Source: Halorubrum rutilum (GTDB lineage: Archaea; Halobacteriota; Halobacteria; Halobacteriales; Haloferacaceae). From it: a stretch of DNA of 64,000 nucleotides. The stretch is taken from NCBI RefSeq assembly GCF_024494565.1, contig NZ_JANHDN010000012.1, positions 31,047 through 95,046 on the forward strand, written 5' to 3'. Position 1 is the first letter of the stretch. Each line of letters opens with the position of its first letter. Position numbers and translations under genes: made by a program. The notes below the pieces were generated by a model. It made no database searches, was not told where the DNA came from, and was given only the letters and a program-made list of their open reading frames with translations. Shown here piece by piece: positions 16,929 through 25,724 of this stretch.

Positions 16929-18212
16929 TCAGCCGTGCAGGTGGTCGAGCACCGCGTCCACGTCGTTCGGGACGGGCTCGGGGTCGCCGCCGGCCTCGTA
17001 GGCGGCCTCGGGGTCCTTCAGGAGATGGCCGGTCGTCAGGCAGACGACGCGCTCGTCGTCGTCGACGACGCCCGAGCGCCGGAGCTTCTTGAGGCCGGCG
17101 AGGCTCGCCGCGGAGGCGGGCTCGACGCCGACGCCCTCGGCGGCGAGGTGGCGCTGCGCGGCGGTGATCATCGAGTCGCTGACGGCGACGGCGGTGCCAC
17201 CGGTGTTGCGGATCCCCGGGAGCGCCTTCGGCGCGTTGACCGGGTTGCCGATGCGGATGGCCGTCGCGCGCGTCTCGACCTCTTCCCACCGGCGGATCTC
17301 GTCGTTCCCCTCCTCGACCGCCTCGACCATCGGCGCGGCGCCCTCCGCCTGGACCCCGGTGAGCTTGGGGACCTCGTCGACGTCGAGCGCGCCGGCCTGG
17401 ACGAGCTCGCGGAACCCCTTGTACAGCGCCGAGGTGTTGCCCGCGTTGCCGACGGGGAGGACGATCCGGTCCGGGAACGCCCCGTAGTCGGCGTAGAACT
17501 CCTCCAGGATCTCGAAGCCGATCGTCTTCTGTCCCTCCAGGCGGAACGGGTTCAGGGAGTTGAGCAGGTACGCCTCGCCCCGGGCGGCCAGCTCCTGGAC
17601 GATGTCGAGGCAGGCGTCGAAGTTGCCGTCGACCTCCAGGATGCGGGCGCCGTGGAGGCTCGCCTGCGCGACCTTCCCCGCGGCGACCTTCCCCTGCGGG
17701 AGGAGCACGAGCGTCTGCATGTCGCCCCGGCCGCCGTAGGCGGCGAGCGCGGCGGAGGTGTTCCCGGTGGAGGCGCACGCGAGCGCGCCGACGCCGAGCT
17801 CCTTCGCGACCCGGACGCCGACGGTCATCCCGCGGTCCTTGAAGGATCCGGTGGGGTTCATCCCCTCGTGTTTGACCCGGAGCGCGTCGACCCCCACCGC
17901 CTCCTCGATCCGCGGGACGCGGTGGAGCGGGGTGTCGCCCTCGGGGAGCGTGACGCCGAGGTCGAACGGGAGCGCCTCGCGGTAGCGCCAGACGCCGCGG
18001 TCGGGGCCGTCGGAGGACGCCCCGGACCCGAACTCGTCGAACGTCGGCGGGTCGGCGTAGCGCACCTCCAGCAGCCCGTCGCACGCGTCGCAGGTGTACC
18101 GGACGTCGTCGAAGGGGGCGAACGTCTCGTCGCACTCGATGCAGGCGAGCCACGTCCCGTCGGCGGCGCAGCCGGGCGCCGCCGGGGCCGGGGCGTCGAT
18201 GGCGAGGTCCAT
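16929..18212 (-). CDS. thrC: threonine synthase
   Basis: 427 residues. An N-terminal zinc-ribbon-like segment has LACIECDETF and YTCDACDG, common in archaeal ThrC. The PLP lysine lies in MNPTGSFKDRGM near residue 130, followed by ASTGNTSAALAAYGGR (phosphate binding) and LPVGNAGNTSALYKGF. The C-terminus has EPASAASLAGLKKL. It converts phosphohomoserine to threonine. No other threonine-pathway genes are adjacent. Confidence 0.94.
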   Translation of the reverse strand: MDLAIDAPAPAAPGCAADGTWLACIECDETFAPFDDVRYTCDACDGLLEVRYADPPTFDEFGSGASSDGPDRGVWRYREALPFDLGVTLPEGDTPLHRVPRIEEAVGVDALRVKHEGMNPTGSFKDRGMTVGVRVAKELGVGALACASTGNTSAALAAYGGRGDMQTLVLLPQGKVAAGKVAQASLHGARILEVDGNFDACLDIVQELAARGEAYLLNSLNPFRLEGQKTIGFEILEEFYADYGAFPDRIVLPVGNAGNTSALYKGFRELVQAGALDVDEVPKLTGVQAEGAAPMVEAVEEGNDEIRRWEEVETRATAIRIGNPVNAPKALPGIRNTGGTAVAVSDSMITAAQRHLAAEGVGVEPASAASLAGLKKLRRSGVVDDDERVVCLTTGHLLKDPEAAYEAGGDPEPVPNDVDAVLDHLHG

Positions 18213-18336
18213 TACGTCGTGGTCCGTGCCGCCGCGGCTTAAGACGGGCGGTCGGGACGGACGTTGCCGTGCGCCCGACCCGAGGCGAACCGGTTCGGGG
18301 CGCGGCCGGCGAGCCGAGGGGCCGCGGCTCCGAGCC

Positions 18337-18552
18337 TCAGTCGACGATGATCTCGGAGCTCCCGTCGGACTCGTCGGTGCCGGACCCGAGCCGGTCCTGG
18401 TAGCGCCGGATCCAGTCGGCGAAGCAGTCGGGGCAGAGCCGCTGGGTGTCGATGTTCGCCCGGTCGACGCTCAGCCGGACGGTCCGCGAGAGCGCGTCCG
18501 TCGTCGGCTCGCCGCAGTCGTCGCACGGCTCGGTCGTCGGCGCGTTGCTCAT
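18337..18552 (-). CDS. small zinc-binding protein (two CxxC knuckles)
   Basis: 71 residues with PCDDCGEP near the N-terminus and RLCPDCFADWIRRY near residue 40, a pair of cysteine knuckles that should hold one zinc ion. The rest is acidic. Small single-zinc proteins of this kind are abundant in haloarchaea and mostly uncharacterised. It lies alone between thrC and upp in the same direction. Confidence 0.8.
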   Translation of the reverse strand: MSNAPTTEPCDDCGEPTTDALSRTVRLSVDRANIDTQRLCPDCFADWIRRYQDRLGSGTDESDGSSEIIVD

Positions 18553-18620
18553 ACCGATCGGTCGCGGGGACGGCTCTTAAAAGTACGTCGGCGGTCGTCG
18601 CCCCCCTCGTCCCGCCGGCC

Positions 18621-19295
18621 TCACACCGTCCGGAAGGCGCGGTCGCCGGCGTCGCCGAGGCCGGGGACGATGAACCCGTCGTCGTCGAGGCGGTCGTCGA
18701 TGGCGACCGTCAGGAGGTCGGCCTCGGGCACCTGCTCGCTCACGCGGACGAGCCCGTCGGGCGCGGAGACCGCGGAGAGGACGAACAGGTCCTCGAAGCC
18801 GTCGGCCTCGTCGAGGACGTGACCGAGCACCGCGCACATCGTCGAGCCGGTCGCGAGCATCGGGTCGGCGACGATGACGGTGTCGTCGGGACCGATCTCG
18901 GGCAGCTTCACGTAGTCGATGGTGATCGGGAACTCGCCGTCGGTCATCCCGGCCTCCTCGTCGCGGCCGGCGGAGATGACGCCCTGCTTCGCCCGCGGGA
19001 ACGCCTTCAGGAGCCCCTCCACGAACGGGGTCGCGGCCCGGAGGACGTTGATGATCACCACGTCGTCGAGCCCCCTCACGCGCTCGCCGGTCGTCTCCTC
19101 TAAGGGGGTCTCGACCGGGACGTACTCCGTCTCCATCGCCCCGTCGATGATCTCGTAGCCGCAGATGCGGCCGAGCTTCACGAGCCCCTTCCGGAAGGCG
19201 ACCTGCTCGGTCTCGACGTCCCGGAGCCGCGAGAGGGTGTCCTTCGCCAGCGCGTGCGTGATGAGGTGCGCGTCGTCCCGGTCTTCGATCGTCAT
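18621..19295 (-). CDS. upp: uracil phosphoribosyltransferase
   Basis: 224 residues of the PRTase fold. Visible motifs are [19 protein letters not shown], the flexible loop near [12 protein letters not shown], and the PRPP-binding site [15 protein letters not shown] near residue 150. The C-terminal [14 protein letters not shown] is the uracil-binding segment specific to Upp. It salvages uracil to UMP. It is monocistronic as far as can be seen. Confidence 0.95.
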   Translation of the reverse strand: MTIEDRDDAHLITHALAKDTLSRLRDVETEQVAFRKGLVKLGRICGYEIIDGAMETEYVPVETPLEETTGERVRGLDDVVIINVLRAATPFVEGLLKAFPRAKQGVISAGRDEEAGMTDGEFPITIDYVKLPEIGPDDTVIVADPMLATGSTMCAVLGHVLDEADGFEDLFVLSAVSAPDGLVRVSEQVPEADLLTVAIDDRLDDDGFIVPGLGDAGDRAFRTV

Positions 19296-19416
19296 TACCG
19301 GGAGAGGGACCGCGTTCGGCTTAAAACGTGGCGACCCTCGTCCGCCGGCGCGTTCGCGGCTGTCGACCCGTTCGCGGTCGTCGCCTCGGCGCCCGGTCCG
19401 GCGCGCTCCGGTCGGC

Positions 19417-19632
19417 TCACCGCAGCACCGCGGCGTACGTCACCCCGAAGATGATCAGCGTGAGCGTCGCGACGTTCACCGCGTTCAGCGCGGTCACCCC
19501 GAGCCGGTCGAGCCCCCAGACGACGGTCCAGCCGAACCACGCGGACAGGACCGCGTTCAACAGGAGGATCAGCCGCGGGTCCCCCTTCGAGTCCTCGACG
19601 CCCTCGCGGATCCCCTTCGGCTCCTCGCTCAT
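19417..19632 (-). CDS. small membrane protein, two helices
   Basis: 71 residues. A charged N-terminus ([18 protein letters not shown]) is followed by two hydrophobic segments ([20 protein letters not shown] and [19 protein letters not shown]). The start is supported by its position just after the divergent 108-residue gene's promoter region. Function unknown; the family appears to be one of the small conserved haloarchaeal membrane proteins. Confidence 0.75.
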   Translation of the reverse strand: MSEEPKGIREGVEDSKGDPRLILLLNAVLSAWFGWTVVWGLDRLGVTALNAVNVATLTLIIFGVTYAAVLR

Positions 19633-19691
19633 ACGAATCCACGCGGGAGACCGGCACTTAGCTCTTTGTCCGTGGGGCTCGTAGGGACCCC

Positions 19692-20018
19692 ATGCGCGTC
19701 GAGGTCCACGTTCACAACCGCCACGGCGACAGGGTGGACCCGGTCCCGTTCCTCGTCACCGTCGGGATCGCGTTCACCTTCGCGCTGTCGTACGGCCCGA
19801 TCTACGGCCTCTCGTACGGGCTCACGCTCCCGACGTCGCTGGCGCTGTCGACGCTGGCGTTCGCGGTCGCGACCGCGGTCGCCTACCAGCAGCTCGTCCG
19901 CTGCGCCCCGCCGCTCGACGCCGGCCCGCTCCCGCCGGGGCCGCGCGTCGAGCGCCTGCTGTACGCCGGGATGGGCCTCGGCGTCCTGATCGTCGCGCTC
20001 ACCGTGCCGCTGCTGTGA
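19692..20018 (+). CDS. membrane protein, three helices, unknown
   Basis: 108 residues. The N-terminus is MRVEVHVHNRHGDR, then three hydrophobic segments (FLVTVGIAFTFALSYGPIYG, LALSTLAFAVATAVAYQQL, LLYAGMGLGVLIVALTVPLL). It is divergent from the 71-residue membrane gene, with about 60 bp between starts. No catalytic motif is seen and the family is not recognised. Confidence 0.75.
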   Translation: MRVEVHVHNRHGDRVDPVPFLVTVGIAFTFALSYGPIYGLSYGLTLPTSLALSTLAFAVATAVAYQQLVRCAPPLDAGPLPPGPRVERLLYAGMGLGVLIVALTVPLL

Positions 20019-20124
20019 TCCGGTCTCGCCCGCCGTCTCCGACGACCTCGACGGCCGATCGCGCCTGTGCGTCTGGCTCACACAGCACCGGGGGAATAAG
20101 ATGGCCGAACTCCTATGAACGTTC

Positions 20125-20364
20125 ATGGGGATCTTCGACACGGTGACGGACGTGATGGAGGGATCGACGCAGCGAGCGCCCGGAAACGCCGGCGACGACG
20201 GCTCGGAGGGGTCGTACTGGTGCGACGACTGCGGCGTGCGCGTCCGGGACGTCGACGTCGACGACGAGGGGCTCGACCTCGACGCCGACGGCGCGCCGAT
20301 CTGTCCCGACTGCGGCGAGTCGATGCGGTTCGAGCGCGCGAGCGGCACCGGCTGCGCCTGCTGA
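20125..20364 (+). CDS. zinc-ribbon protein with C-terminal cysteine pair
   Basis: 79 residues. One zinc ribbon is formed by YWCDDCGVRV and PICPDCGESM separated by an acidic linker. The protein ends in GTGCAC, so two extra cysteines lie at the extreme C-terminus, which could bind a second metal or take part in thiol chemistry. The N-terminus MGIFDTVTDVMEG may be a short amphipathic helix. It lies next to, and convergent with, a CobW-type metal GTPase gene. Confidence 0.75.
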   Translation: MGIFDTVTDVMEGSTQRAPGNAGDDGSEGSYWCDDCGVRVRDVDVDDEGLDLDADGAPICPDCGESMRFERASGTGCAC

Positions 20365-20400
20365 GACCGGCTTCCGCGCCCCGGCGTCCGACCGGCTCTT

Positions 20401-21675
20401 CTACGGCTCCCGGAGCGCCAGCTCCTCGCCCTGTTCGGTCGGGAACGGGAGCTCTCCCCCGCCGATCGCGTCGCCATCCGCCCCGACGCCCGCCCACTCC
20501 TCGTCGGTGACGAGCGCGTCGTCGAGGCGCTCGCGGATCGCCGCCTCGTCGATCCCGGTGCCGATGACGACGTACTCGGTCAGCCGGTCGCCGTGCTCGT
20601 CGTCCCAGTCGAGGTTCGGGCGGTTCGAGCGCAGCATGTCGCGCTCGACCTCGGGGAGGCTCGCGATCCAGGGCCCGAGCGCCTCGACGCGCACCGACGC
20701 GCCGGCCTGCCCGACCTGCTGGCGCTGGTCGGTGCCCGCGACCCACAGCGTCCCCTTCGAGCGGACGACCTCGGGGGGGAGGTCGCGCAGGACGGCGGCG
20801 ATCCGGTCCGGGTGGAACGGTCGCCGCCGGCGGTAGGTGAAGGAGGTGACGCCGTACACCTCGTCCGGGTGCCGGTGGGCGTGTTCCCCGTGCTCCCCGC
20901 CGTCGCCCCCTCCCTCTCCGTCGGCGTCGCCCGCGTGACCGTGCCCCTCGTGGTCCTCCGCCAGTGCGCGTTTCCACCCTGGCAGGTCGCCGAGCGCACC
21001 CGCGTCGAACAGCCCGACGTCAAGGACGGCGTCGGGGTCGACCGCGGAGAACTCCGTGACGACCGTCTCCGCGTCGGGCTGGAGCGCGCCCACGAGCCCG
21101 ATCGCCTCGTCCATCTCCGCGTCGGTACAGAGGTCCGCCTTGTTACACACCACCAAGTTCGACACCTCGACCTGCTCGACGAGGAGGTCAGAGAGCGGCC
21201 GGGCCGCCTCGTCGTCGTCCGGGTCGACTCGCCGTTCGGGGGTCTCGTCGCCGGCGAAGGCGTCGAGGAACCGCCGCGTGTCGATCACGGTCACCAGCGC
21301 GTCGACCCGGTAGCGGGCCGCCGCGCGCGACTTGGTGGTGAACAGCCGCGCGACCGGCGCGGGCTCGGAGATGCCCGACGACTCGACGACCAGGTTGTCG
21401 AAGGAGCGCTCGTTCGCGAGCCGCACCACGGCGGTCTCCAGGTCGTCCTGGAGCTCGCAGCAGATACAGCCGTTGGACAGCTCCGTGACGCCCTCCACGT
21501 CGACCTCGGACTCCTCGGCGATCAGCTCGGCGTCGACGTTGACGTCGCCCATGTCGTTGACCAGCACCGCGATGTCGCGCTCGCCGGCGTTCCGCAGGAG
21601 GTGGTTCAACAGCGTCGTCTTCCCCGCCCCGAGGCTCCCCGAGAGCACGGTCACCGGAATCCGATCGTCGTCCAT
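20401..21675 (-). CDS. CobW/COG0523 family G3E GTPase, putative metallochaperone
   Basis: 424 residues from the ATG at 21675. The GTPase domain has the P-loop LSGSLGAGKTTLLNH, the metal-binding GCICCELQDD near residue 72 and NKADLC near 180. A histidine/glutamate/glycine-rich loop (around 260-290, HEGHGH and EHGEHAHRHP) precedes the CobW C-terminal domain. This family delivers metals, often zinc, to client proteins. The longer upstream frame is rejected because the P-loop belongs at the N-terminus. The neighbouring zinc-ribbon gene is a possible but unproven client. Confidence 0.9.
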   Translation of the reverse strand: MDDDRIPVTVLSGSLGAGKTTLLNHLLRNAGERDIAVLVNDMGDVNVDAELIAEESEVDVEGVTELSNGCICCELQDDLETAVVRLANERSFDNLVVESSGISEPAPVARLFTTKSRAAARYRVDALVTVIDTRRFLDAFAGDETPERRVDPDDDEAARPLSDLLVEQVEVSNLVVCNKADLCTDAEMDEAIGLVGALQPDAETVVTEFSAVDPDAVLDVGLFDAGALGDLPGWKRALAEDHEGHGHAGDADGEGGGDGGEHGEHAHRHPDEVYGVTSFTYRRRRPFHPDRIAAVLRDLPPEVVRSKGTLWVAGTDQRQQVGQAGASVRVEALGPWIASLPEVERDMLRSNRPNLDWDDEHGDRLTEYVVIGTGIDEAAIRERLDDALVTDEEWAGVGADGDAIGGGELPFPTEQGEELALREP

Positions 21676-21897
21676 GACGTTCGATGCGCGTGCCGGCCCC
21701 TTCAACGTCGCGGCGGCGGAACCGTCTCCCGTCGCTCGCCCTCCGTCGCCCGTCCCCCGTCGCCCGCCCTCAGCCGCCTCTCCTCGTTGCCGCCACCGCC
21801 CGTATCGGGCGCGCTCGCCGCCCGTGTCGCCGGTCGTCGCGTCTCCGCTTCGTCGGAAGCCGACACGTTGATACGTCGCGCCCGCGCACCGCCGACC

Positions 21898-22113
21898 ATG
21901 CTCCCGTACGTGTCGGTGGTGGGAATCGTGGCGATCACGATGACCGTCCTGATGGTCGTCTCGATGCTGTACCTCGTCTGGGGCGCCCTCGACGGCGACG
22001 CGCACACGCCGAGCCCCGACGCGGACGAGCAGCCGGAGCTCGGCGACGGCGACGAGACCGCCGACGCGGACGAACCGCAGGGCGAGCTGACCGCCGACGG
22101 CAACTCGGCCTGA
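21898..22113 (+). CDS. single-pass small membrane protein with acidic tail
   Basis: 71 residues from the ATG at 21898. One membrane helix (VGIVAITMTVLMVVSMLYLVW) is followed by a strongly acidic tail ending GELTADGNSA. The start fits a short spacing from the divergent CobW gene. The 3' end of the gene, including its stop codon, is duplicated in tandem downstream (see the 23-bp repeat). Function unknown. Confidence 0.7.
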   Translation: MLPYVSVVGIVAITMTVLMVVSMLYLVWGALDGDAHTPSPDADEQPELGDGDETADADEPQGELTADGNSA

Positions 22114-22178
22114 CCGCCGACGGCAACTCGGCCTGACCGCCGACGGCAACTCGGCCTGACCGCCGACGCTAACTCGGC
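22087..22178 (+). repeat. 23-bp tandem repeat, four units, covering a gene 3' end
   Basis: Four units of CTGACCGCCGACGGCAACTCGGC run without gaps; the fourth has one change (GACGCTAAC). The first unit encodes the last residues of the small membrane protein, and the second supplies its TGA. The unit length is not a multiple of three, so extra units cannot extend the protein in frame. The rest of the gap up to 22337 holds only a TTTTAACACG box near 22307, about 25 nt before the next ATG. Confidence 0.9.
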
Positions 22179-22337
22179 CCGACCGCGGGCCGAGGTCTCG
22201 ATCCGGTCCGACCGTCGAACTCTCCGTGCTCGACCCGGAATTACCCCGAACGCTCCGCGCTCGGCTCCCGACCGCCGCCGAGCCTCGGACGCCCGACCGC
22301 GACAGCTTTTAACACGCCCCGACCGTCACGACCGATA

Positions 22338-22634
22338 ATGACAGTCGCAGACCGGATCGAAACGTTCCGAGCCGCGCTCGAGGAGTGGCTCCGCGGCCTG
22401 TATCACGGCATGTTCACGCACCCGGCCTACGAGAAGATCGAGAAGGAGGCTGAGGACGTGGAAGACGAGTTCATGCTGGCGTGCTTCCCGGACGCGTTCG
22501 GTATCCCCTCGCCGGTCTCGTACTACACCGCCGAGCTGCTCCCCTACCTCGAAGACGAGTTCGAGGCGTGGGAGCGACGGCTGTGGGACCGCGAGAGCCT
22601 CATGGAACGAAAGGGCCAGCAGTACCACTTCTGA
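22338..22634 (+). CDS. conserved small protein coupled to a Get3/ArsA-like ATPase
   Basis: 98 residues, mostly helical, with no membrane segment: MTVADRIETFRAALEEWL, then FTHPAYEKIEKEAEDVEDEF, then CFPDAFGIPSPVSYYTAELL. Its TGA overlaps the next gene's ATG by one base (TGATG), so the two are translationally coupled. Leaderless initiation is likely, with a TTTTAAC box about 27 nt upstream. Aromatic and acidic surface patterns suggest a partner or adaptor of the ATPase, but this is inferred from coupling only. Confidence 0.8.
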   Translation: MTVADRIETFRAALEEWLRGLYHGMFTHPAYEKIEKEAEDVEDEFMLACFPDAFGIPSPVSYYTAELLPYLEDEFEAWERRLWDRESLMERKGQQYHF

Positions 22635-23611
22635 TGGAGCAGTTCGTCTTCTTCGGCGGGAAGGGCGGGGTCGGGAAGACCACCGTCTCCTGCGCGTACG
22701 CCTACCGCTGCGCGAACGCCGGGCTGCGGACGCTCGTCGTCTCGACCGACCCCGCGCACTCGGTGTCGGACGTGTTCGACCAGCGGTTCGGCGACGACCC
22801 CGAGCCGGTCGACGGCGTCGAGGGGCTCGACGCGTTGGAGCTCGACCCCGAAGACGAGATGCAGCGCCACCTCCAGGAGATCCGCGAGGGGCTCTCGGAA
22901 CAGGTGTCGGCGGCGATGGTCTCTGAGATCAACCGGCAGCTGGAGATGTCGCACGGCACGCCGGGCGCGTACGAGTCCGCCCTCTTCGACGCGTTCGTCG
23001 ACGTGATGCGCGAGGAGAGCGACCCGTACGACCGGGTCGTCTTCGACACCGCGCCGACCGGGTCGACGCTGCGGCTGCTCGGGCTCCCCGAGTTCCTCGG
23101 CGACTGGATCGACCGGCTCCTCTACAAGCGCAAGCAGTCGATCGACCTGTTCGAGAAGGCCGCGATCGGCGACATGGAGCCGCGGCGTCTGATGGACGGC
23201 GACCCCGTGTTAGAGCGCCTCCAGCGCCGCAAGGAGTTCTTCGAGTTCGCGGGCGACACGATGCGGAACGACGCCGCCTTCTTCCTCGTGTTGAACCCCG
23301 ACCAGCTGTCCGTCAACGAGACGGGCCGGGCGATCGAGGGGTTCACCGAGCGGGACCTGCGGGTCCGCGGGCTCGTGGCGAACAAGCTCACCCCGTCGCC
23401 CGAGGAGCACGAGGAGGGCCGCGGGGCCGCCTACCTCCGCGACAAGGTCGCGACCGAGCGCGAGCGGCTCGATCAGGTCCGCGAGGAGTTCGACCCGCCG
23501 CTGGTCGCCGAGATCGAATCCCGAACGCGAGAGGTCCGGGGCGACGTGCTCTCGGAGGTCGCGGCCGCGCTCGACGTCGAGACGGGGCAGCCCGTGAGCG
23601 CGCGCGAGTAG
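22634..23611 (+). CDS. Get3/ArsA family ATPase (single-domain)
   Basis: 325 residues from the ATG at 22634. The deviant Walker A FGGKGGVGKTTVS is at the N-terminus, switch I is DPAHSVSDVFD near residue 45, and switch II is VVFDTAPTGSTLRLL near 140, with LNPDQLSVNE and VRGLVANKLTP beyond. One nucleotide domain of this length resembles Get3, which guides tail-anchored membrane proteins, rather than the duplicated arsenite-pump ArsA. No arsenic genes are near. The last 15 bases and stop recur imperfectly about 42 bp downstream. Confidence 0.9.
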   Translation: MEQFVFFGGKGGVGKTTVSCAYAYRCANAGLRTLVVSTDPAHSVSDVFDQRFGDDPEPVDGVEGLDALELDPEDEMQRHLQEIREGLSEQVSAAMVSEINRQLEMSHGTPGAYESALFDAFVDVMREESDPYDRVVFDTAPTGSTLRLLGLPEFLGDWIDRLLYKRKQSIDLFEKAAIGDMEPRRLMDGDPVLERLQRRKEFFEFAGDTMRNDAAFFLVLNPDQLSVNETGRAIEGFTERDLRVRGLVANKLTPSPEEHEEGRGAAYLRDKVATERERLDQVREEFDPPLVAEIESRTREVRGDVLSEVAAALDVETGQPVSARE

Positions 23612-23815
23612 GCCGAAAGCGCGCGAACGGTCCGGGCGAGCGCGCGCGAGTAAGAACAACCGATTGGGACGCGAAATCAAGTTTCAAATCGGAGAAAGTA
23701 ATTCCCGTACGGCTCTCAGTCGGACGATTCGCTCGGTACCGCCGCGTAACTATCACGGTCGAAGCCAATATTTAATACGCTCTTTCCGAACCGAATTCAC
23801 GAGGCAGGGGAACTC

Positions 23816-25669
23816 ATGACAAACGTAATATGGATAATGGTCGCTGTCCTCGGAACGTTCACCGTCGGCTATATGGGGTACTCGCGGTACCTCTCGCGGT
23901 TCGTCGAACTCGATGACGAGCGCGAGACGCCGGCGCACAAGTACGAGGACGGACAGGAGTACGTACCGTCGAAGAAGCCGGTACTACTGGGGCATCACTT
24001 CTCGAGTATCGCGGGCGGCGCGCCGATCGTCGGCCCGATCACCGCGGGCGCCATCTGGGGATGGGTCCCGGCGATGCTGTGGATCGCGATCGGGAACCCG
24101 CTGATGGGCGCGGTCCACGACTTCATCTCGCTGTCGAGCTCGATCCGCCACGAGGGGCGCTCGATCGGGTACATCGTGGGCCAGTACGTCGGGGAGCGAG
24201 GGAAGAACCTGCTGCTGTGGTTCGCGTTCCTCACCATCATCCTCGTCGTCGCGGTGTTCGCGCTGGTCGTCGGGATCGTGTTCAACGCGTTCCCGCAGGT
24301 GACGACCGCGAGCTTCGTGTACGTGCTGCTCGCGCTCGCGTTCGGGGTGTACCTCTACCAGCTCAACGGGCCGTTCGTCCCGGGGACGATCCTGTTCGTC
24401 GCCGGCGTCTTCGCCGGCGTCTGGGTCGGCATCCAGTACCCGTTCGCGCTGTTCGAGCTCGCCGAGGGGAGCCACCCCGCGGGGACGTTCGTGCTGTTCA
24501 GCGGGAGCACGGGGAGCTGGGTCCCCGGCGCGGCGGCGCTCGGCGGTAACGCCGCCGGCTGGGTCCCGATCGTGATGCTGTACGCCGGCATCGCGAGCGC
24601 GCTCCCGGTGTGGGTGCTCCTCCAGCCCCGCGACTACCTCTCGTCGTTCCTGCTGTACAGCGGGGTCGGCGGGGGCGTGCTGGCGATCATCGTCGGGACC
24701 GTCTTCGCCACGTCGAGCCAGCCGCTCGTCATCGACTCCTCGATCGGCGTCTTCGAGGGGTTCTGGGGGATCGAGGCCGCGGGGCTGTTCCCGCTGTTCC
24801 CGTTACTCTTCATCACCATCGCCTGCGGGACGATCAGCGGGTTCCACTCGCTCGTCTCCTCGGGCACTACCTCGAAGCAGCTCAACAAGGAGAGCGACGC
24901 CCGCCTGATCGGCTACGGCGGGATGCTCGGCGAGGGGCTGCTCGGCGCCCTCGCGCTGTCGACGCTCGCGGTCGCCGGCTTCGCCGGTGACGCCGCGGCC
25001 GGCGGCATCGGCGGCGCGCTGCCGAACTTCGCGACCGGCGGCGGGATCATCCTCACCAGCTTCGGGATCCCGGAGGCGATCGGGAGCGTCTTCATGGCGC
25101 TCGTCCTGGTGAGCTTCCTGCTCACCTCCACCGACACCGCGGTCCGCCTGGGTCGGTACATGATGGAGGAGATCGTTGGCATGGACGACGGGATGACCGT
25201 CTCCGGGCTCTCCGGCGGCATCGGCGCGGCCGCTCGCGGACGGTACACGAACCCGGTCATCCAGATCGGCATCGCGTACGTCCTCGTCATCTCCGGCCAG
25301 TGGCAGACGCTCTGGGGGCTGTTCGGCGGCGCGAACCAGCTGCTCGCGGCGCTCGCGCTGCTGACGGCGACCGTGTGGCTCGCCAACTGGGACGAGTCCA
25401 AGCAGCTCGTCTCCACCGGCGTCCCGATGGCGATCATGGTGACGATCACCGTCCTGGGGCTGACGTGGGTCGCGCTGTACAACAACCTCTACGTCAACCT
25501 CATCCAGGGCGGCGCCGGGACGCTCGGCGCCCAGCTGTCGTCCGCGGCGCAGATGGTGCTCGGCATCGCGCTGATCTACATCGCGCTGTCGCTCGTCCGG
25601 ATCGGCGTCGGGAACCTCCGGTCCGTGCGGAGCGGCGAGGCGCCCGCGGCCGAACCGAGCGACGACTGA
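23816..25669 (+). CDS. cstA: carbon starvation protein CstA family transporter
   Basis: 617 residues with about 16 membrane segments. CstA hallmarks are YSRYLSRFVELDDERETPAH, LLGHHFSSIAGGAPIVGP near residue 60, NPLMGAVHDFISL, and the region GTISGFHSLVSSGTTSKQL near 345. The family imports peptides or pyruvate when carbon is scarce. It stands alone, with a TATTTAATACG box about 45 bp before the start. The C-terminal tail is short and polar. Confidence 0.93.
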   Translation: MTNVIWIMVAVLGTFTVGYMGYSRYLSRFVELDDERETPAHKYEDGQEYVPSKKPVLLGHHFSSIAGGAPIVGPITAGAIWGWVPAMLWIAIGNPLMGAVHDFISLSSSIRHEGRSIGYIVGQYVGERGKNLLLWFAFLTIILVVAVFALVVGIVFNAFPQVTTASFVYVLLALAFGVYLYQLNGPFVPGTILFVAGVFAGVWVGIQYPFALFELAEGSHPAGTFVLFSGSTGSWVPGAAALGGNAAGWVPIVMLYAGIASALPVWVLLQPRDYLSSFLLYSGVGGGVLAIIVGTVFATSSQPLVIDSSIGVFEGFWGIEAAGLFPLFPLLFITIACGTISGFHSLVSSGTTSKQLNKESDARLIGYGGMLGEGLLGALALSTLAVAGFAGDAAAGGIGGALPNFATGGGIILTSFGIPEAIGSVFMALVLVSFLLTSTDTAVRLGRYMMEEIVGMDDGMTVSGLSGGIGAAARGRYTNPVIQIGIAYVLVISGQWQTLWGLFGGANQLLAALALLTATVWLANWDESKQLVSTGVPMAIMVTITVLGLTWVALYNNLYVNLIQGGAGTLGAQLSSAAQMVLGIALIYIALSLVRIGVGNLRSVRSGEAPAAEPSDD

Positions 25670-25724
25670 CGGCGGCGCCGCTTCGCGGCACCGTTTCGCT
25701 TTTCGAACCCGTTTTCGCGTCCGA

